This document shows, one piece after another, positions 43,095 to 51,213 of a stretch of DNA of 64,000 bases. The stretch comes from Hadarchaeum sp964343275 (GTDB lineage Archaea; Hadarchaeota; Hadarchaeia; Hadarchaeales; Hadarchaeaceae): the NCBI GenBank assembly GCA_964343275.1, contig CAYFIY010000001.1, positions 1-64,000 of the forward strand. The letters are read 5' to 3'. A model generated the notes under the pieces. That model did no database searches, was not told where the DNA came from, and saw only the letters and a program-made list of their open reading frames with translations. The stretch's first letter is position 1, and every line of letters begins with the position of its first letter. A program made the translations under genes and the position numbers.

Positions 43095-44252
43095 ATGAGA
43101 ATTATGCACATAAATCCATTTTTCTATCCCTATTACGGCGGGACCGAGAACTACCTATTCGACCTATGCAAGAGGCTTTCCAAAAAAAACTCCGTCAGTG
43201 TATTCACCTCAAAACTGCCTAATACAAAAGAGGTTGAGGAAATCAACGGAGCTAGGGTTTACAGAATAAACAGCATAGTCTTTAAAAAGCTTCCTACCTT
43301 TCTTTCCCCCCCTTTTTCTTTGCCGCATTCTCTTAAACGAGATTTATTTAAAGTTTGTGAAAAAGAAAAACCAGACATCATCCATCTTCATAACCGGTTT
43401 TTTCTGAGTTACTCGTCCTCAATTTTTTTTAAGAAATTATTAGGTGTGCCGTTTTTCCTCACCCTGCATAATGCTAAAACTATGGGAATAAATGAAGGTA
43501 CTGATTTTTTCGGACAACTTTTCGATAACACTATAGGGAAGCGGATAATGCTTCGCTCGGATTGGATAATCGCCAACAGCAAATGGACGTTAGATCTTAC
43601 AGTGCCCCAAACTTTTCCACGGGAGAGAACTGAGGTCATATACAATGGTGTTGATACTAAAAAGTTCAAAAAAATTAAGACAGACTTGAAGGATGAGCTA
43701 GGCTGCGAGTTTCTCTCAACAACTGTCTGTAGACTGATACCTCAAAAAGGAGTTGAATATCTAATAAATGCGATCAAAGAAATCAATGGTGATTTCAAGG
43801 CGATTATTATAGGTCGAGGCCCTAACTTTTTAAAATTGAAATCATTGGTTAAAAACTTTGGGTTGACAAAGAAGGTTAAATTTGTTACTGAATTCATTTC
43901 TAGTGAAAAGGTGATAAATTACTACTCGGCCAGCGATTTTTCCATTCTGCCTTCCCTATGGGAACCATTTGGGATAACTCTTATCGAAGCCATGGCCTGT
44001 AGCAATCCCATAATCGCCACAAATGTTGGGGGGATTCCCGAGGTTGTGACTCCAGATTGCGGGTTCCTGGTAGAGCCTAGAAATCCGAGACAAATAGCGG
44101 CTGTAACCAATAGATTGATTTCAGATGAAAATCTAAGGAAAAAGATGTCAAAGAAAGCTAGGGAAAGATGTGAACGAATTTTCGATTTCGACTTTTTAGT
44201 AAATAATGTCGAACAGAGCTATAGAAATTACCTGGACGAAAGGAAAAATTAA
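43095..44252 (+). CDS. Glycosyltransferase family 4
   Basis: 385 aa GT-B fold. N-terminal INPFFYPYYGGTENYLFDLC, acceptor domain, then the donor-site signature SLWEPFGITLIEAMACSNPIIATNVGGIPEVV with conserved Glu residues. Probably adds a nucleotide-sugar-derived residue to a lipid or surface glycan. ATG 43095 follows GGAG. AT-rich. Confidence 0.92.
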   Translation: MRIMHINPFFYPYYGGTENYLFDLCKRLSKKNSVSVFTSKLPNTKEVEEINGARVYRINSIVFKKLPTFLSPPFSLPHSLKRDLFKVCEKEKPDIIHLHNRFFLSYSSSIFFKKLLGVPFFLTLHNAKTMGINEGTDFFGQLFDNTIGKRIMLRSDWIIANSKWTLDLTVPQTFPRERTEVIYNGVDTKKFKKIKTDLKDELGCEFLSTTVCRLIPQKGVEYLINAIKEINGDFKAIIIGRGPNFLKLKSLVKNFGLTKKVKFVTEFISSEKVINYYSASDFSILPSLWEPFGITLIEAMACSNPIIATNVGGIPEVVTPDCGFLVEPRNPRQIAAVTNRLISDENLRKKMSKKARERCERIFDFDFLVNNVEQSYRNYLDERKN

Positions 44253-44270
44253 AGTTAAAAATTATTCTAC

Positions 44271-44993
44271 ATGCCTAAGGTGACTGCAGTGTATCCTCTA
44301 CCGAAAAATACTAAAATGAGTGTAATCGTTCCGGCCCTGAACGAAGAAAAATTCATAGATCAGACATTAAGAAACGTACAGACTGTTGTTCCCAATGCGG
44401 AATTATTAGTCGTTGATGGTGGCTCCGAGGACAAAACAGTTGATATTGCAAGAAAATACGCTAGGGTATATTTTGTGAATGGCACAATATCGGCTGCGAG
44501 GAATACTGGTGCTAAAGCCTCAGAGGGAGACATTATAGTCTTTCTAGATGCTGACACCTCAATAAATAGATATTTTATAGAAGAAGCAATGATCGCATTT
44601 AGAGACCCTAAAGTAGTGGGGATAGGTGGACTAATTATGCCTCATCGAAAAAGGTCACTGGTGGAGATCTTATTCTACTTTCTCAATTTTCTCATCATGG
44701 TTTCCTTTGCTTTAACAAGACCCATTCTCGCAGGTACCTGTGTAGTCTATAAAAAGAAGCCCTTTCTGGAAGTAGGTGGTTTCGATGCTAATATGGCGGC
44801 TTCTGAGGACTTTGATTTGTGCAAGAGGATTTCGAGGAAGGGCAAGGTGAAGTTTCTCAGACATGCCATTGTCCGTACTTCGCGAAGAAGGCTGGAGAAG
44901 CTGGGACTCGGGGGACTGTTGTCAGATTGGTTGCTGGTAACTTTCGAGTATTTTACCGGAAAAAAATCGAAGAATTATCGTACATTCCGTTAA
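44271..44993 (+). CDS. Glycosyltransferase family 2
   Basis: 240 aa GT-A: MSVIVPALNEEKFIDQTL, VVDGGSEDKT, the metal-binding FLDADTSIN and SEDFDLCKRI. The N-terminus may begin at ATG 44271 or at the internal ATG 44316. Hydrophobic residues near 130-150 could associate with the membrane. It lies 18 nt after the GT4 gene, so is in the same operon. Confidence 0.9.
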   Translation: MPKVTAVYPLPKNTKMSVIVPALNEEKFIDQTLRNVQTVVPNAELLVVDGGSEDKTVDIARKYARVYFVNGTISAARNTGAKASEGDIIVFLDADTSINRYFIEEAMIAFRDPKVVGIGGLIMPHRKRSLVEILFYFLNFLIMVSFALTRPILAGTCVVYKKKPFLEVGGFDANMAASEDFDLCKRISRKGKVKFLRHAIVRTSRRRLEKLGLGGLLSDWLLVTFEYFTGKKSKNYRTFR

Positions 44994-45023
44994 GGGACTA
45001 ACACGTTTTAAATAACATTTATG

Positions 45024-46145
45024 TTAGATTTGGGCTTCGTAAAATTTTTCCAGTTTATCAACGCATTTTCCTAATGATAAATCTCGACCAGCTTTCAAGG
45101 CTTGTAATATCATCCTGCTAGTTGGTTCGAAGGAATTCAAAATTCCTGATAGCTGATCAATTGCTTTGGGCTCGAAGAGATAGCCGTTTTTGTCATCTTT
45201 CACGATCTCTGGAATTGCAAGGGCGTCGGCGCCGATTACTGGACATCCGCAGGCCATGGCTTCAGCAACAACCAGCCCCTGGGTTTCTCCAGTCGAGGCA
45301 ATAATTAAAGCATCAGCGGCCGAATAGTAAAGCGGTTTCATTTTTTCAGGAACGTAACCGATGAAGGAAACTTTATTCCCCAGTTTTAGTTCAATATTAG
45401 TTTCCTTTAGTTTTTTCTCGGATGGTCCCCTTCCCGCTATGATCAATTTCCCGTTCACTTTTTTAAAGGCTTTAAGCACTGTATCTAGGTTTTTCTCGTG
45501 GCTTAATCTCCCTAAACTGAGAAAAATTTTTACATTTTTTTTCATCCCGAGCTTTATCCTGGCGATTTCTTTTTTAGTGGGTTTGAGGAAGTTCGTGTCT
45601 ATACCGGTGGGAATGATAGAAATGGGTCTTTTTATTTGGTGAGTTTTCAGAATATTTTTCGATGCCTCGCTTGGAGCGATAATCCTTCTCTGACTATTAT
45701 AAAATATCTCACAGTATCTCCAGGAGATATTTTCCAATAATCTTTTTCCGAACATAGAGACGTAGCGAACGTAATCTGAAAGTAGTGTGTGGAAAGTTGA
45801 AACCCGTGGAATTTTTTGGAACCTCGACACTCTCCATCCAAAGAATCCCATTGTAAAAGGGGAGTGGGCATGGACTATATCGAGCTTCGGAGCCATATCC
45901 CTGCCACGCGGTACTGCGATTTTGAATTCAGGGTACGGTCTAAAGGTCACTGCAGGATAGGAATGGATCTTCATCCCACCTACATTTTTCACATCAACCC
46001 ATGGGCAAAAGACCGATACCTGGTGTCCTCTCTTTACTAACTCAGTGCCAGAGTTAACCAAGGAAGTTATCACGCCGTTTCTTTGAGGAAGGAATGTATC
46101 GGTGAAAAAGCCTATGTGCAGATCATCCACCCCATAATTGCTCAC
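45024..46145 (-). CDS. Glycosyltransferase family 4 (MgtA/PimB-like)
   Basis: 373 aa GT-B fold: IGFFTDTFLPQRNGVITSL, HAHSPFTMGFFG, IIPTGIDTNFLKP, and STGETQGLVVAEAMACGCPVIGADALAIPE in the donor site. This subgroup often glycosylates diacylglycerol- or archaeol-type lipids. It starts at GTG 46145 or GTG 46130; neither has a strong SD. It converges with the GT2 gene. Confidence 0.9.
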   Translation of the reverse strand: MSNYGVDDLHIGFFTDTFLPQRNGVITSLVNSGTELVKRGHQVSVFCPWVDVKNVGGMKIHSYPAVTFRPYPEFKIAVPRGRDMAPKLDIVHAHSPFTMGFFGWRVSRFQKIPRVSTFHTLLSDYVRYVSMFGKRLLENISWRYCEIFYNSQRRIIAPSEASKNILKTHQIKRPISIIPTGIDTNFLKPTKKEIARIKLGMKKNVKIFLSLGRLSHEKNLDTVLKAFKKVNGKLIIAGRGPSEKKLKETNIELKLGNKVSFIGYVPEKMKPLYYSAADALIIASTGETQGLVVAEAMACGCPVIGADALAIPEIVKDDKNGYLFEPKAIDQLSGILNSFEPTSRMILQALKAGRDLSLGKCVDKLEKFYEAQI

Positions 46146-46465
46146 TGGTTGAAATTCTCGTCCCGGCTTTTAGGTTCGTGAATAGAATTTGCAGACGATA
46201 CTTACTCCTTACGGTTTTCAAGAGATGGGTAAATAGGTAAGTTGGTCTTTTTAAAAACTCCATATAGAACTCGTTTATCATCTTGTGAAAACATCCTTCG
46301 TTCACCTTTGAGGGAAATACATTTACCGCCGCTACCGGCACCTCCCAGAACTTATCCTCATCTAAATAGCCCATTTTTATCGCATTATCACAAAGCTCCA
46401 TTCTGGGCGAGAGGCTCAAAATATTCATCTGGCTCCAACTGTAAGGTAAATTTATCAAGTTAAAG
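46123..46465 (-). pseudogene. C-terminal remnant of a radical SAM protein
   Basis: An open frame of about 110 codons reads MNILSLSPRMELCDNAIKMGYLDEDKFW, then NEFYMEFLKRPTYLFTHLLKTVRSKYRL. This is the pattern of the C-terminal end of B12-binding radical SAM (BchE-like) proteins. No SAM cluster motif or B12 domain is present, and the epimerase gene starts where the rest should lie. It looks like a 5'-truncated gene; expression from ATG 46428 cannot be excluded. Confidence 0.55.
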
Positions 46466-46480
46466 ATGTTAGGTATTCCG

Positions 46481-47389
46481 ATGAAAATTATCGTCACAGG
46501 AGGTGCAGGGTTCTTAGGCTCAAATTTGGTCGAAGAGTTGGTAAGATTGGGGGACGATGTCGTTATCATTGATAATTTCTCCACAGGATCAAAGAAAAAT
46601 TTAACTTCTGTGCGAAAAAAAATAAAAATCATAAGGGCCCCGGTTCACAGGGCTTTGGGCACAAAAGGACTGAAATCAAAACAGATATTTCATCTGGGTA
46701 TTCCATCGAGTTCGCCGATGTATCGTGATAACCCGTTTTTAATAGCCGAAGCTTTAAACGATTTCGTAAGCGTTTTTGAATGGGCTAAAAGAAACCATTC
46801 AAAAGTTGTCTATGCTTCCACCTCAAGCCTGTACCGTGGCTGTAAGACTCCCCACCGCGAGAACTTGGTATCCGAGCCATTCGACTATTATACCGAGGTT
46901 CGCATCACGATGGAACGTCTTGCGCGCGTTTATTATGATTTGCATAAGGTCTCTTCAGTTGGCATGCGTTTCTTCTCCATTTATGGTCCTCGCGAGCATG
47001 CGAAGGGGAAATATGCGAACAACATTTCTCAGTTTCTTTGGGGGATGCGCTTAGATGAACCTCCGGAAATTTATGGCGATGGCAAACAGACTAGAGATTT
47101 TGTCCACGTAAGCGATGTCGTAAATGCTTGCATCATGGCCAGTAAAAAAAAGATAGACTGCGAAGCGATAAATGTGGGTACGGGCAAAGGGACGAGCTTC
47201 AATCATGTGATCAAATTGCTCAACAAGTTACTCGAAAAGTCGATCGAGCCGATTTATTGCCCCAATCCAATCAAGAATTATGTTTATCATACCCTTGCTG
47301 ATTTGACCAAAGCCAGGAAGTTGCTGGGATATCAACCTAGTGTAGATCTTGATGAGGGAGTTAGGCAGCTTGTTACCATGGGTGGATAA
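46481..47389 (+). CDS. NAD-dependent sugar epimerase/dehydratase
   Basis: 302 aa extended SDR. MKIIVTGGAGFLGSNLVEEL carries the NAD-binding GxxGxxG. The catalytic motif reads YYTEVR where most members have YxxxK, so Lys is replaced by Arg. FSIYGPREHAKGKYANNI and GDGKQTRDFVHVSDVV are typical of UDP-glucose/galactose 4-epimerase-like enzymes. ATG 46481 follows AGGT by about 7 nt. It supplies nucleotide sugars to the nearby transferases. Confidence 0.88.
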   Translation: MKIIVTGGAGFLGSNLVEELVRLGDDVVIIDNFSTGSKKNLTSVRKKIKIIRAPVHRALGTKGLKSKQIFHLGIPSSSPMYRDNPFLIAEALNDFVSVFEWAKRNHSKVVYASTSSLYRGCKTPHRENLVSEPFDYYTEVRITMERLARVYYDLHKVSSVGMRFFSIYGPREHAKGKYANNISQFLWGMRLDEPPEIYGDGKQTRDFVHVSDVVNACIMASKKKIDCEAINVGTGKGTSFNHVIKLLNKLLEKSIEPIYCPNPIKNYVYHTLADLTKARKLLGYQPSVDLDEGVRQLVTMGG

Positions 47390-47510
47390 TGAAAACAAAG
47401 TTGATAACGAGTTCATCTTTTTCGGCGTGGTGTTCGGTCGTGGTAGATTTACTTGAGGTTAAACAGCAGAGTCTCTTGAAAAGTTTGCGTGAGAAAAGAA
47501 AATGTAAATA
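47388..47510 (+). other. 40-codon ORF after the epimerase, possibly a remnant
   Basis: ATG 47388 overlaps the epimerase stop (TAATG) and opens a 40-codon frame containing VVVDLLEVKQQSLLKSLREKRK. No family recognised; no strong SD. It may be the stub of a lost island gene. Confidence 0.25.
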
Positions 47511-47554
47511 ATATTTAGTTTGGATGAACTCTTTTGTGGATTATAGGTATTTGA

Positions 47555-48214
47555 ATGAAGAATAAATGGTTAAATAAAAGCAGGAAGAAAATTATCATTG
47601 CCATTATTATCGTTGGATTTATATTCACAGTTTTGACACCCTTGACCTTCAACATATCTTGGGATTTTTGGGAGAAAATCAGCTATCCAGGCATTTTTCT
47701 GCTTTCATTTATTGGTGCGAGCTCAATTATCATCCCTATTCCGTACACGGTAATATTGTTCGCGCTATCACCATCGTTCGATCCTATCCTTTTGACCCTA
47801 TTTGCAGGATTTGGATCGGCTATGGGGGAACTAGTCGGATACGCCATTGGATATTTTGGTAGAAACGTGTTAGGGGGCAAGCGGCGCCGCCAAATGGATG
47901 CGATGCAGAAAATTTTTAAGAGGTTCGGGATGCTCGCCGTTTTTTTGTTCGCTCTTACTCCTCTCCCAGATGATCTAATTTTCATTCCATTTGGTCTCAT
48001 GCGGTATAGCTTCTGGAGGACTTTCGCGGCTGGTTTAGCAGGGAAGCTACTCATGCTGTTTATAATAGCCAACATAGGAAAAGCTGCCGGAGAACTGTTC
48101 CTTTTGGATGAGTTTTTTGCAGTAGCAATTACAATATTACTAGTACTGGTTATCGTTGCGATTTTCAAAACAGATTGGGTAAAGCTAGCTGAGAGATATG
48201 CAGAGGGCTGCTAA
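47555..48214 (+). CDS. VTT/DedA-like membrane protein
   Basis: 219 aa with four to six hydrophobic segments. Central VTT-domain motifs FAGFGSAMGELVGYAIGYFGR and FALTPLPDDLIFIPFGLMRYSFWRTFAAGLAGK. The family includes phospholipid scramblases/flippases and DedA proteins. It closes the membrane/glycan island. AGGT lies upstream of ATG 47555. Confidence 0.85.
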   Translation: MKNKWLNKSRKKIIIAIIIVGFIFTVLTPLTFNISWDFWEKISYPGIFLLSFIGASSIIIPIPYTVILFALSPSFDPILLTLFAGFGSAMGELVGYAIGYFGRNVLGGKRRRQMDAMQKIFKRFGMLAVFLFALTPLPDDLIFIPFGLMRYSFWRTFAAGLAGKLLMLFIIANIGKAAGELFLLDEFFAVAITILLVLVIVAIFKTDWVKLAERYAEGC

Positions 48215-48264
48215 GGATAAGTATGGCTAGGCCAGTTTGGCTCCCAAACGGTTAATGATGTTTT

Positions 48265-49362
48265 TTACTTCTTGATTTTCTTAAAGCGGTCTTTCATCTT
48301 TTCGATAAGAAGTGGCAAAGTTGTGTATTCCAGTTCCTCAGGAGAGGCCAGGTGTGGTTCGAAAGGACCATGCCTGCGCATGTATTCGCTAATTTCTATC
48401 GCCTGTTTTCTCGCTAAATCAAAAGACGGATCATTAAACAGATCTACTGGTCCTAAGAGCTCCCCGTTGCTGATTTGGAACCCCAAAGCAATCACACGCG
48501 GTGGGCCATCGAAGCGCGTGGGGTTGGCCTGTTCTTTTGATACTGGTAACAGTGGCCCTCGGTGGGACCCGCGCATCCATCCGGGCACTAATTGGGGGAA
48601 GGCAAAACCCTCAAGCACCTCCCCAACAGCGGGATAACCAGATTGGGCGCGCGCTATGGCCACCGGGTCGTCCTTTCCAACGTATTTTCCTGCAATCAAT
48701 GATAGTCTCTCAGTACTTACTACTCCGGCTATTGGTCCATCCTTCCTAAAAACACGTTTTATCACATAGCGACTCGAGACACCTACGAGCGACAGGAGGT
48801 CGTAGATTTCTTCCGGGCAGTTGAGAAAGATTCGTTTTCCTTTCTTCACATCATGAACCTCAAATCTGAAGCCCATATGGATTTTAGGGTCTATTATTAG
48901 TCCTGCGGTGTTGAACGGGTCGGCAAAAATTTTGAAGAATGGGAGGTTGAAAGCAGATGGGGAAGTTTTGTCGCATGCGAATATGACTATTGGTTCACTC
49001 GATCGCTCTTCAATCTCAAATTCGGCTGTCCCGGGCCCCATACCTCTAACGTTGCCCGAGAAGGCATCAGAAAGTAGATCCTGTCCGGCTCCATAATACT
49101 TGCGCTTCTTGGCCACGTCGGCTGCTTTCTTGAATGTGTCCCAGGCTAGTTTATGTATTTCTTGGTTATCCTCACCTCGGTCATGAGACATTATCAGTTC
49201 AAGATCGTCCCCGCAGTTTGTAACGTGGTAGCTTTTCAAAATCCCTAATTTTTTTGCCTTAGCCATTGCTTTCTCAGCTATTTCCAACAATTCATCCGGA
49301 ACCTTGTGATGTCCCGCAATGCTTCCGATATCAGCTTTAATAACACTTATAGTGGTTTTCAT
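48265..49362 (-). CDS. fbp: Fructose-1,6-bisphosphate aldolase/phosphatase
   Basis: 365 aa bifunctional archaeal FBPA/P, which condenses triose phosphates and dephosphorylates FBP in gluconeogenesis. Typical opening ISVIKADIGSIAGHHKVP with metal ligands, YYGAGQDLLSDAFSGNVRGMGPG, and the C-terminal GFQISNGELLGPVDLFNDPSFD. The enzyme is a marker of gluconeogenic archaea and fits with the pentose-phosphate genes elsewhere. Confidence 0.97.
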   Translation of the reverse strand: MKTTISVIKADIGSIAGHHKVPDELLEIAEKAMAKAKKLGILKSYHVTNCGDDLELIMSHDRGEDNQEIHKLAWDTFKKAADVAKKRKYYGAGQDLLSDAFSGNVRGMGPGTAEFEIEERSSEPIVIFACDKTSPSAFNLPFFKIFADPFNTAGLIIDPKIHMGFRFEVHDVKKGKRIFLNCPEEIYDLLSLVGVSSRYVIKRVFRKDGPIAGVVSTERLSLIAGKYVGKDDPVAIARAQSGYPAVGEVLEGFAFPQLVPGWMRGSHRGPLLPVSKEQANPTRFDGPPRVIALGFQISNGELLGPVDLFNDPSFDLARKQAIEISEYMRRHGPFEPHLASPEELEYTTLPLLIEKMKDRFKKIKK

Positions 49363-49420
49363 GATTTTAAGTAGGTCAAAATTGTTTTTAAGACTTTAGC
49401 ATATAATAGGATAAATGTTG

Positions 49421-49750
49421 CTACCAGCTCGTAACTGCTGAAACGGTTATCATCGTTGCAAGGTTCGATATAATTTCGAACTTAGCGTGAGGTCTTATGG
49501 TTTTTCCACAAATGCGATGAAATACATGTAACGCACGGCGGGTGGCTAATTGGGCCGTCCAAAGGCATAGCGGGACGTTCACTGCTAAAACCAGTGAGAT
49601 GTAACAGACCGCCCAAATATCAGCTGTTGGTATATTTGGAAATCTCCAAGATGCCTTTAATGTCTCGATGATGGTGATCAATAAGCTGTCGGACACTCCC
49701 CTAGCGAAGATGAAAATTATCGCGCCCAGACTAAGGAACAGCTGAGGCAT
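49421..49750 (-). CDS. Hypothetical membrane protein
   Basis: 109 aa from ATG 49750 with hydrophobic stretches (MPQLFLSLGAIIFIFARG; WAVCYISLVLAVNVPLCLW). The frame stays open 17 codons further upstream with another hydrophobic run (IVYFAISVVAVFL) but no ATG, GTG or TTG; ATT or CTG there could be the start. No family recognised. Confidence 0.35.
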   Translation of the reverse strand: MPQLFLSLGAIIFIFARGVSDSLLITIIETLKASWRFPNIPTADIWAVCYISLVLAVNVPLCLWTAQLATRRALHVFHRICGKTIRPHAKFEIISNLATMITVSAVTSW

Positions 49751-49973
49751 CAGGAAAACAGCGACGACACTGATGGCAAAATAAACAATTGGATTCCACA
49801 GCTAAATATGAAAAGGAAATGAGACGCTAATGACTTGGCCGAGGTTCGAGAAAAAACAGACGTATCCTCTCCTCCTATTTACCAAAGGCGACACCGAGCA
49901 CTCAACTGCCCACTACAATGAGCTAGAATACAGGGTACCAGTATTCCCCGCGCATCGTCCCGCCGGGCAGCTG

Positions 49974-50207
49974 CTAACGGTACTTTCGCTCGTAATCGCG
50001 CTTAGCCACGCTTATAGTGCGGCCGAGATATCCGCGTTTAACGGAAGTATTCGGCTCGGTGATCTTAGGGTGATGGTTCGGACGTTTAAATGATAAATTT
50101 TGCTCCAGTGTGCTGATTCTCCTCTCTAAATCCAAGACGCGGGCCTTGAGCAATTTCAACTGTTCGTCTACTGACAAAGATTGATAATCCCTTTTTTCCA
50201 TATGCAT
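49974..50207 (-). CDS. Small coiled-coil protein
   Basis: 77 aa from ATG 50207 (MHMEKRDYQSLS); residues 10-36 (VDEQLKLLKARVLDLERRISTLEQ) form a strong coiled coil and the rest is basic. ATATTTATAG at about 50230-50240 is a good TATA box, predicting a leaderless start. An opposite-strand ORF (49830-50093) overlaps its 3' part; I see no support for that one. The rest of 49751-50298 holds nothing else I can identify. Confidence 0.4.
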   Translation of the reverse strand: MHMEKRDYQSLSVDEQLKLLKARVLDLERRISTLEQNLSFKRPNHHPKITEPNTSVKRGYLGRTISVAKRDYERKYR

Positions 50208-50298
50208 CACAACAAATTTTCTTTTCACGCTATAAATATTTGCAGCTTTTCCCAGGTTGCATAACAGTTTTTTGGCATTAGGGTCAAACCCTAACTGG

Positions 50299-50386
50299 GC
50301 CGCCGTAGCTCAGTGGTGGAGCGATCGCTTCGTAACTACGGCGAAATAGCGATATGTCGTGGGTTCAATCCCCACCGGCGGCTCCA
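50299..50386 (+). tRNA. trnT: tRNA-Thr (CGT) with a 13-nt intron
   Basis: Acceptor GCCGCCG/CGGCGGC, D arm GCTC/GAGC, T loop TTCAATC, discriminator T, and an encoded CCA. The anticodon arm ATCGC/GCGAT encloses 20 nt; removing 50335-50347 gives loop TTCGTAA with anticodon CGT. TTCG pairs with CGAA and the bulges are TAA and ATA, a textbook bulge-helix-bulge at 37/38. Confidence 0.93.
50335..50347 (+). other. 13-nt intron in tRNA-Thr at position 37/38
   Basis: Cuts TA^A and AT^A follow the rule for three-nt bulges flanking the 4-bp helix TTCG/CGAA. It is the same length as the tRNA-Ser intron but of different sequence. Confidence 0.85.
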
Positions 50387-50403
50387 TCCCCATATTTTGT
50401 TAA

Positions 50404-51213
50404 TCAGAAAGCCGTTTCGCAATTTACTCCAAGCTCTCTACAGAGGGATTTAATTTTGGAATCCGTATTTTGCCAAAACTTACCTTCCCGGATGATACCC
50501 GGTAACCGATCCACCAAGCTTGGTTTTTCCTTTTCCAGCTCCGGTTTTAGTCGTTCCATCACATACTCTTTTAAGTTGAGCTTATCGTAGATAACTTTGC
50601 TCTTGGTTGAGGCAGCGACTCTGATGATTCGTTTCAAACTATCTTCATCATCGTTGATTTCTGGGATGATTGGCCCTAAGAATACCCATGTTTCAACTCC
50701 CCGCCCAGAAAATTCTTCCAGAACTTGGGCGCGGGCATCTGGCGGCGGCGCATTGGGCTCAAGCCTACTCGATAATCTAGGGTCCATTGTGGTTATTGTC
50801 ACTCCGAGGTCGAATTTTTTAGGCACAATCAAATCAGCATCGCGGGCAACCAAACTTGATTTAGTTTGAATCGACACCAGAAAATAACTTTTTGATAAGA
50901 CCTCAAGACACCTTCTAGTAAGTTCCATCTTGGCTTCCAGTGGTTGATATGGGTCGGTCACTGTGCTCACTCCCACTATACCCTTTGGTTTGCGTTTTAT
51001 TTCCTGGGCCAGAACCTCGGCGATGTTATGCTTAGCGCGTACGAATTTACCCCAGTCCAGCGCGAGCTGGGGGTTGTGAAGAATGGAAGGTGAATAACAA
51101 TAGCCGCAACTGTGCTGGCAACCGATGTATGGGTTTAGCGAATATTTTAATCCAGGCAGTCTGCTTGGGGAGAGTGCAGTTTTGCAGGTTACGGATGAAT
51201 ATTTCGCGGTCAT
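50404..51213 (-). CDS. Radical SAM protein, spore photoproduct lyase-like (COG1533)
   Basis: 269 aa. Radical SAM motif NPYIGCQHSCGYCYSPS near residue 30, then VGVSTVTDPYQPLEAKMELTR and LGVTITTMDPRLSSRLEP. The spore photoproduct lyase relative suggests direct reversal of a nucleic-acid lesion, but most archaeal members are untested. ATG 51213 overlaps the stop of the Nre gene (ATGA), so the two are translated together, supporting a repair role. Confidence 0.88.
   Translation of the reverse strand: MTAKYSSVTCKTALSPSRLPGLKYSLNPYIGCQHSCGYCYSPSILHNPQLALDWGKFVRAKHNIAEVLAQEIKRKPKGIVGVSTVTDPYQPLEAKMELTRRCLEVLSKSYFLVSIQTKSSLVARDADLIVPKKFDLGVTITTMDPRLSSRLEPNAPPPDARAQVLEEFSGRGVETWVFLGPIIPEINDDEDSLKRIIRVAASTKSKVIYDKLNLKEYVMERLKPELEKEKPSLVDRLPGIIREGKFWQNTDSKIKSLCRELGVNCETAF

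Noticed and set aside
49830..50093. 87-aa plus-strand ORF
   Set aside because: No SD, promoter or recognisable pattern, and it overlaps a better-supported minus-strand coiled-coil gene.
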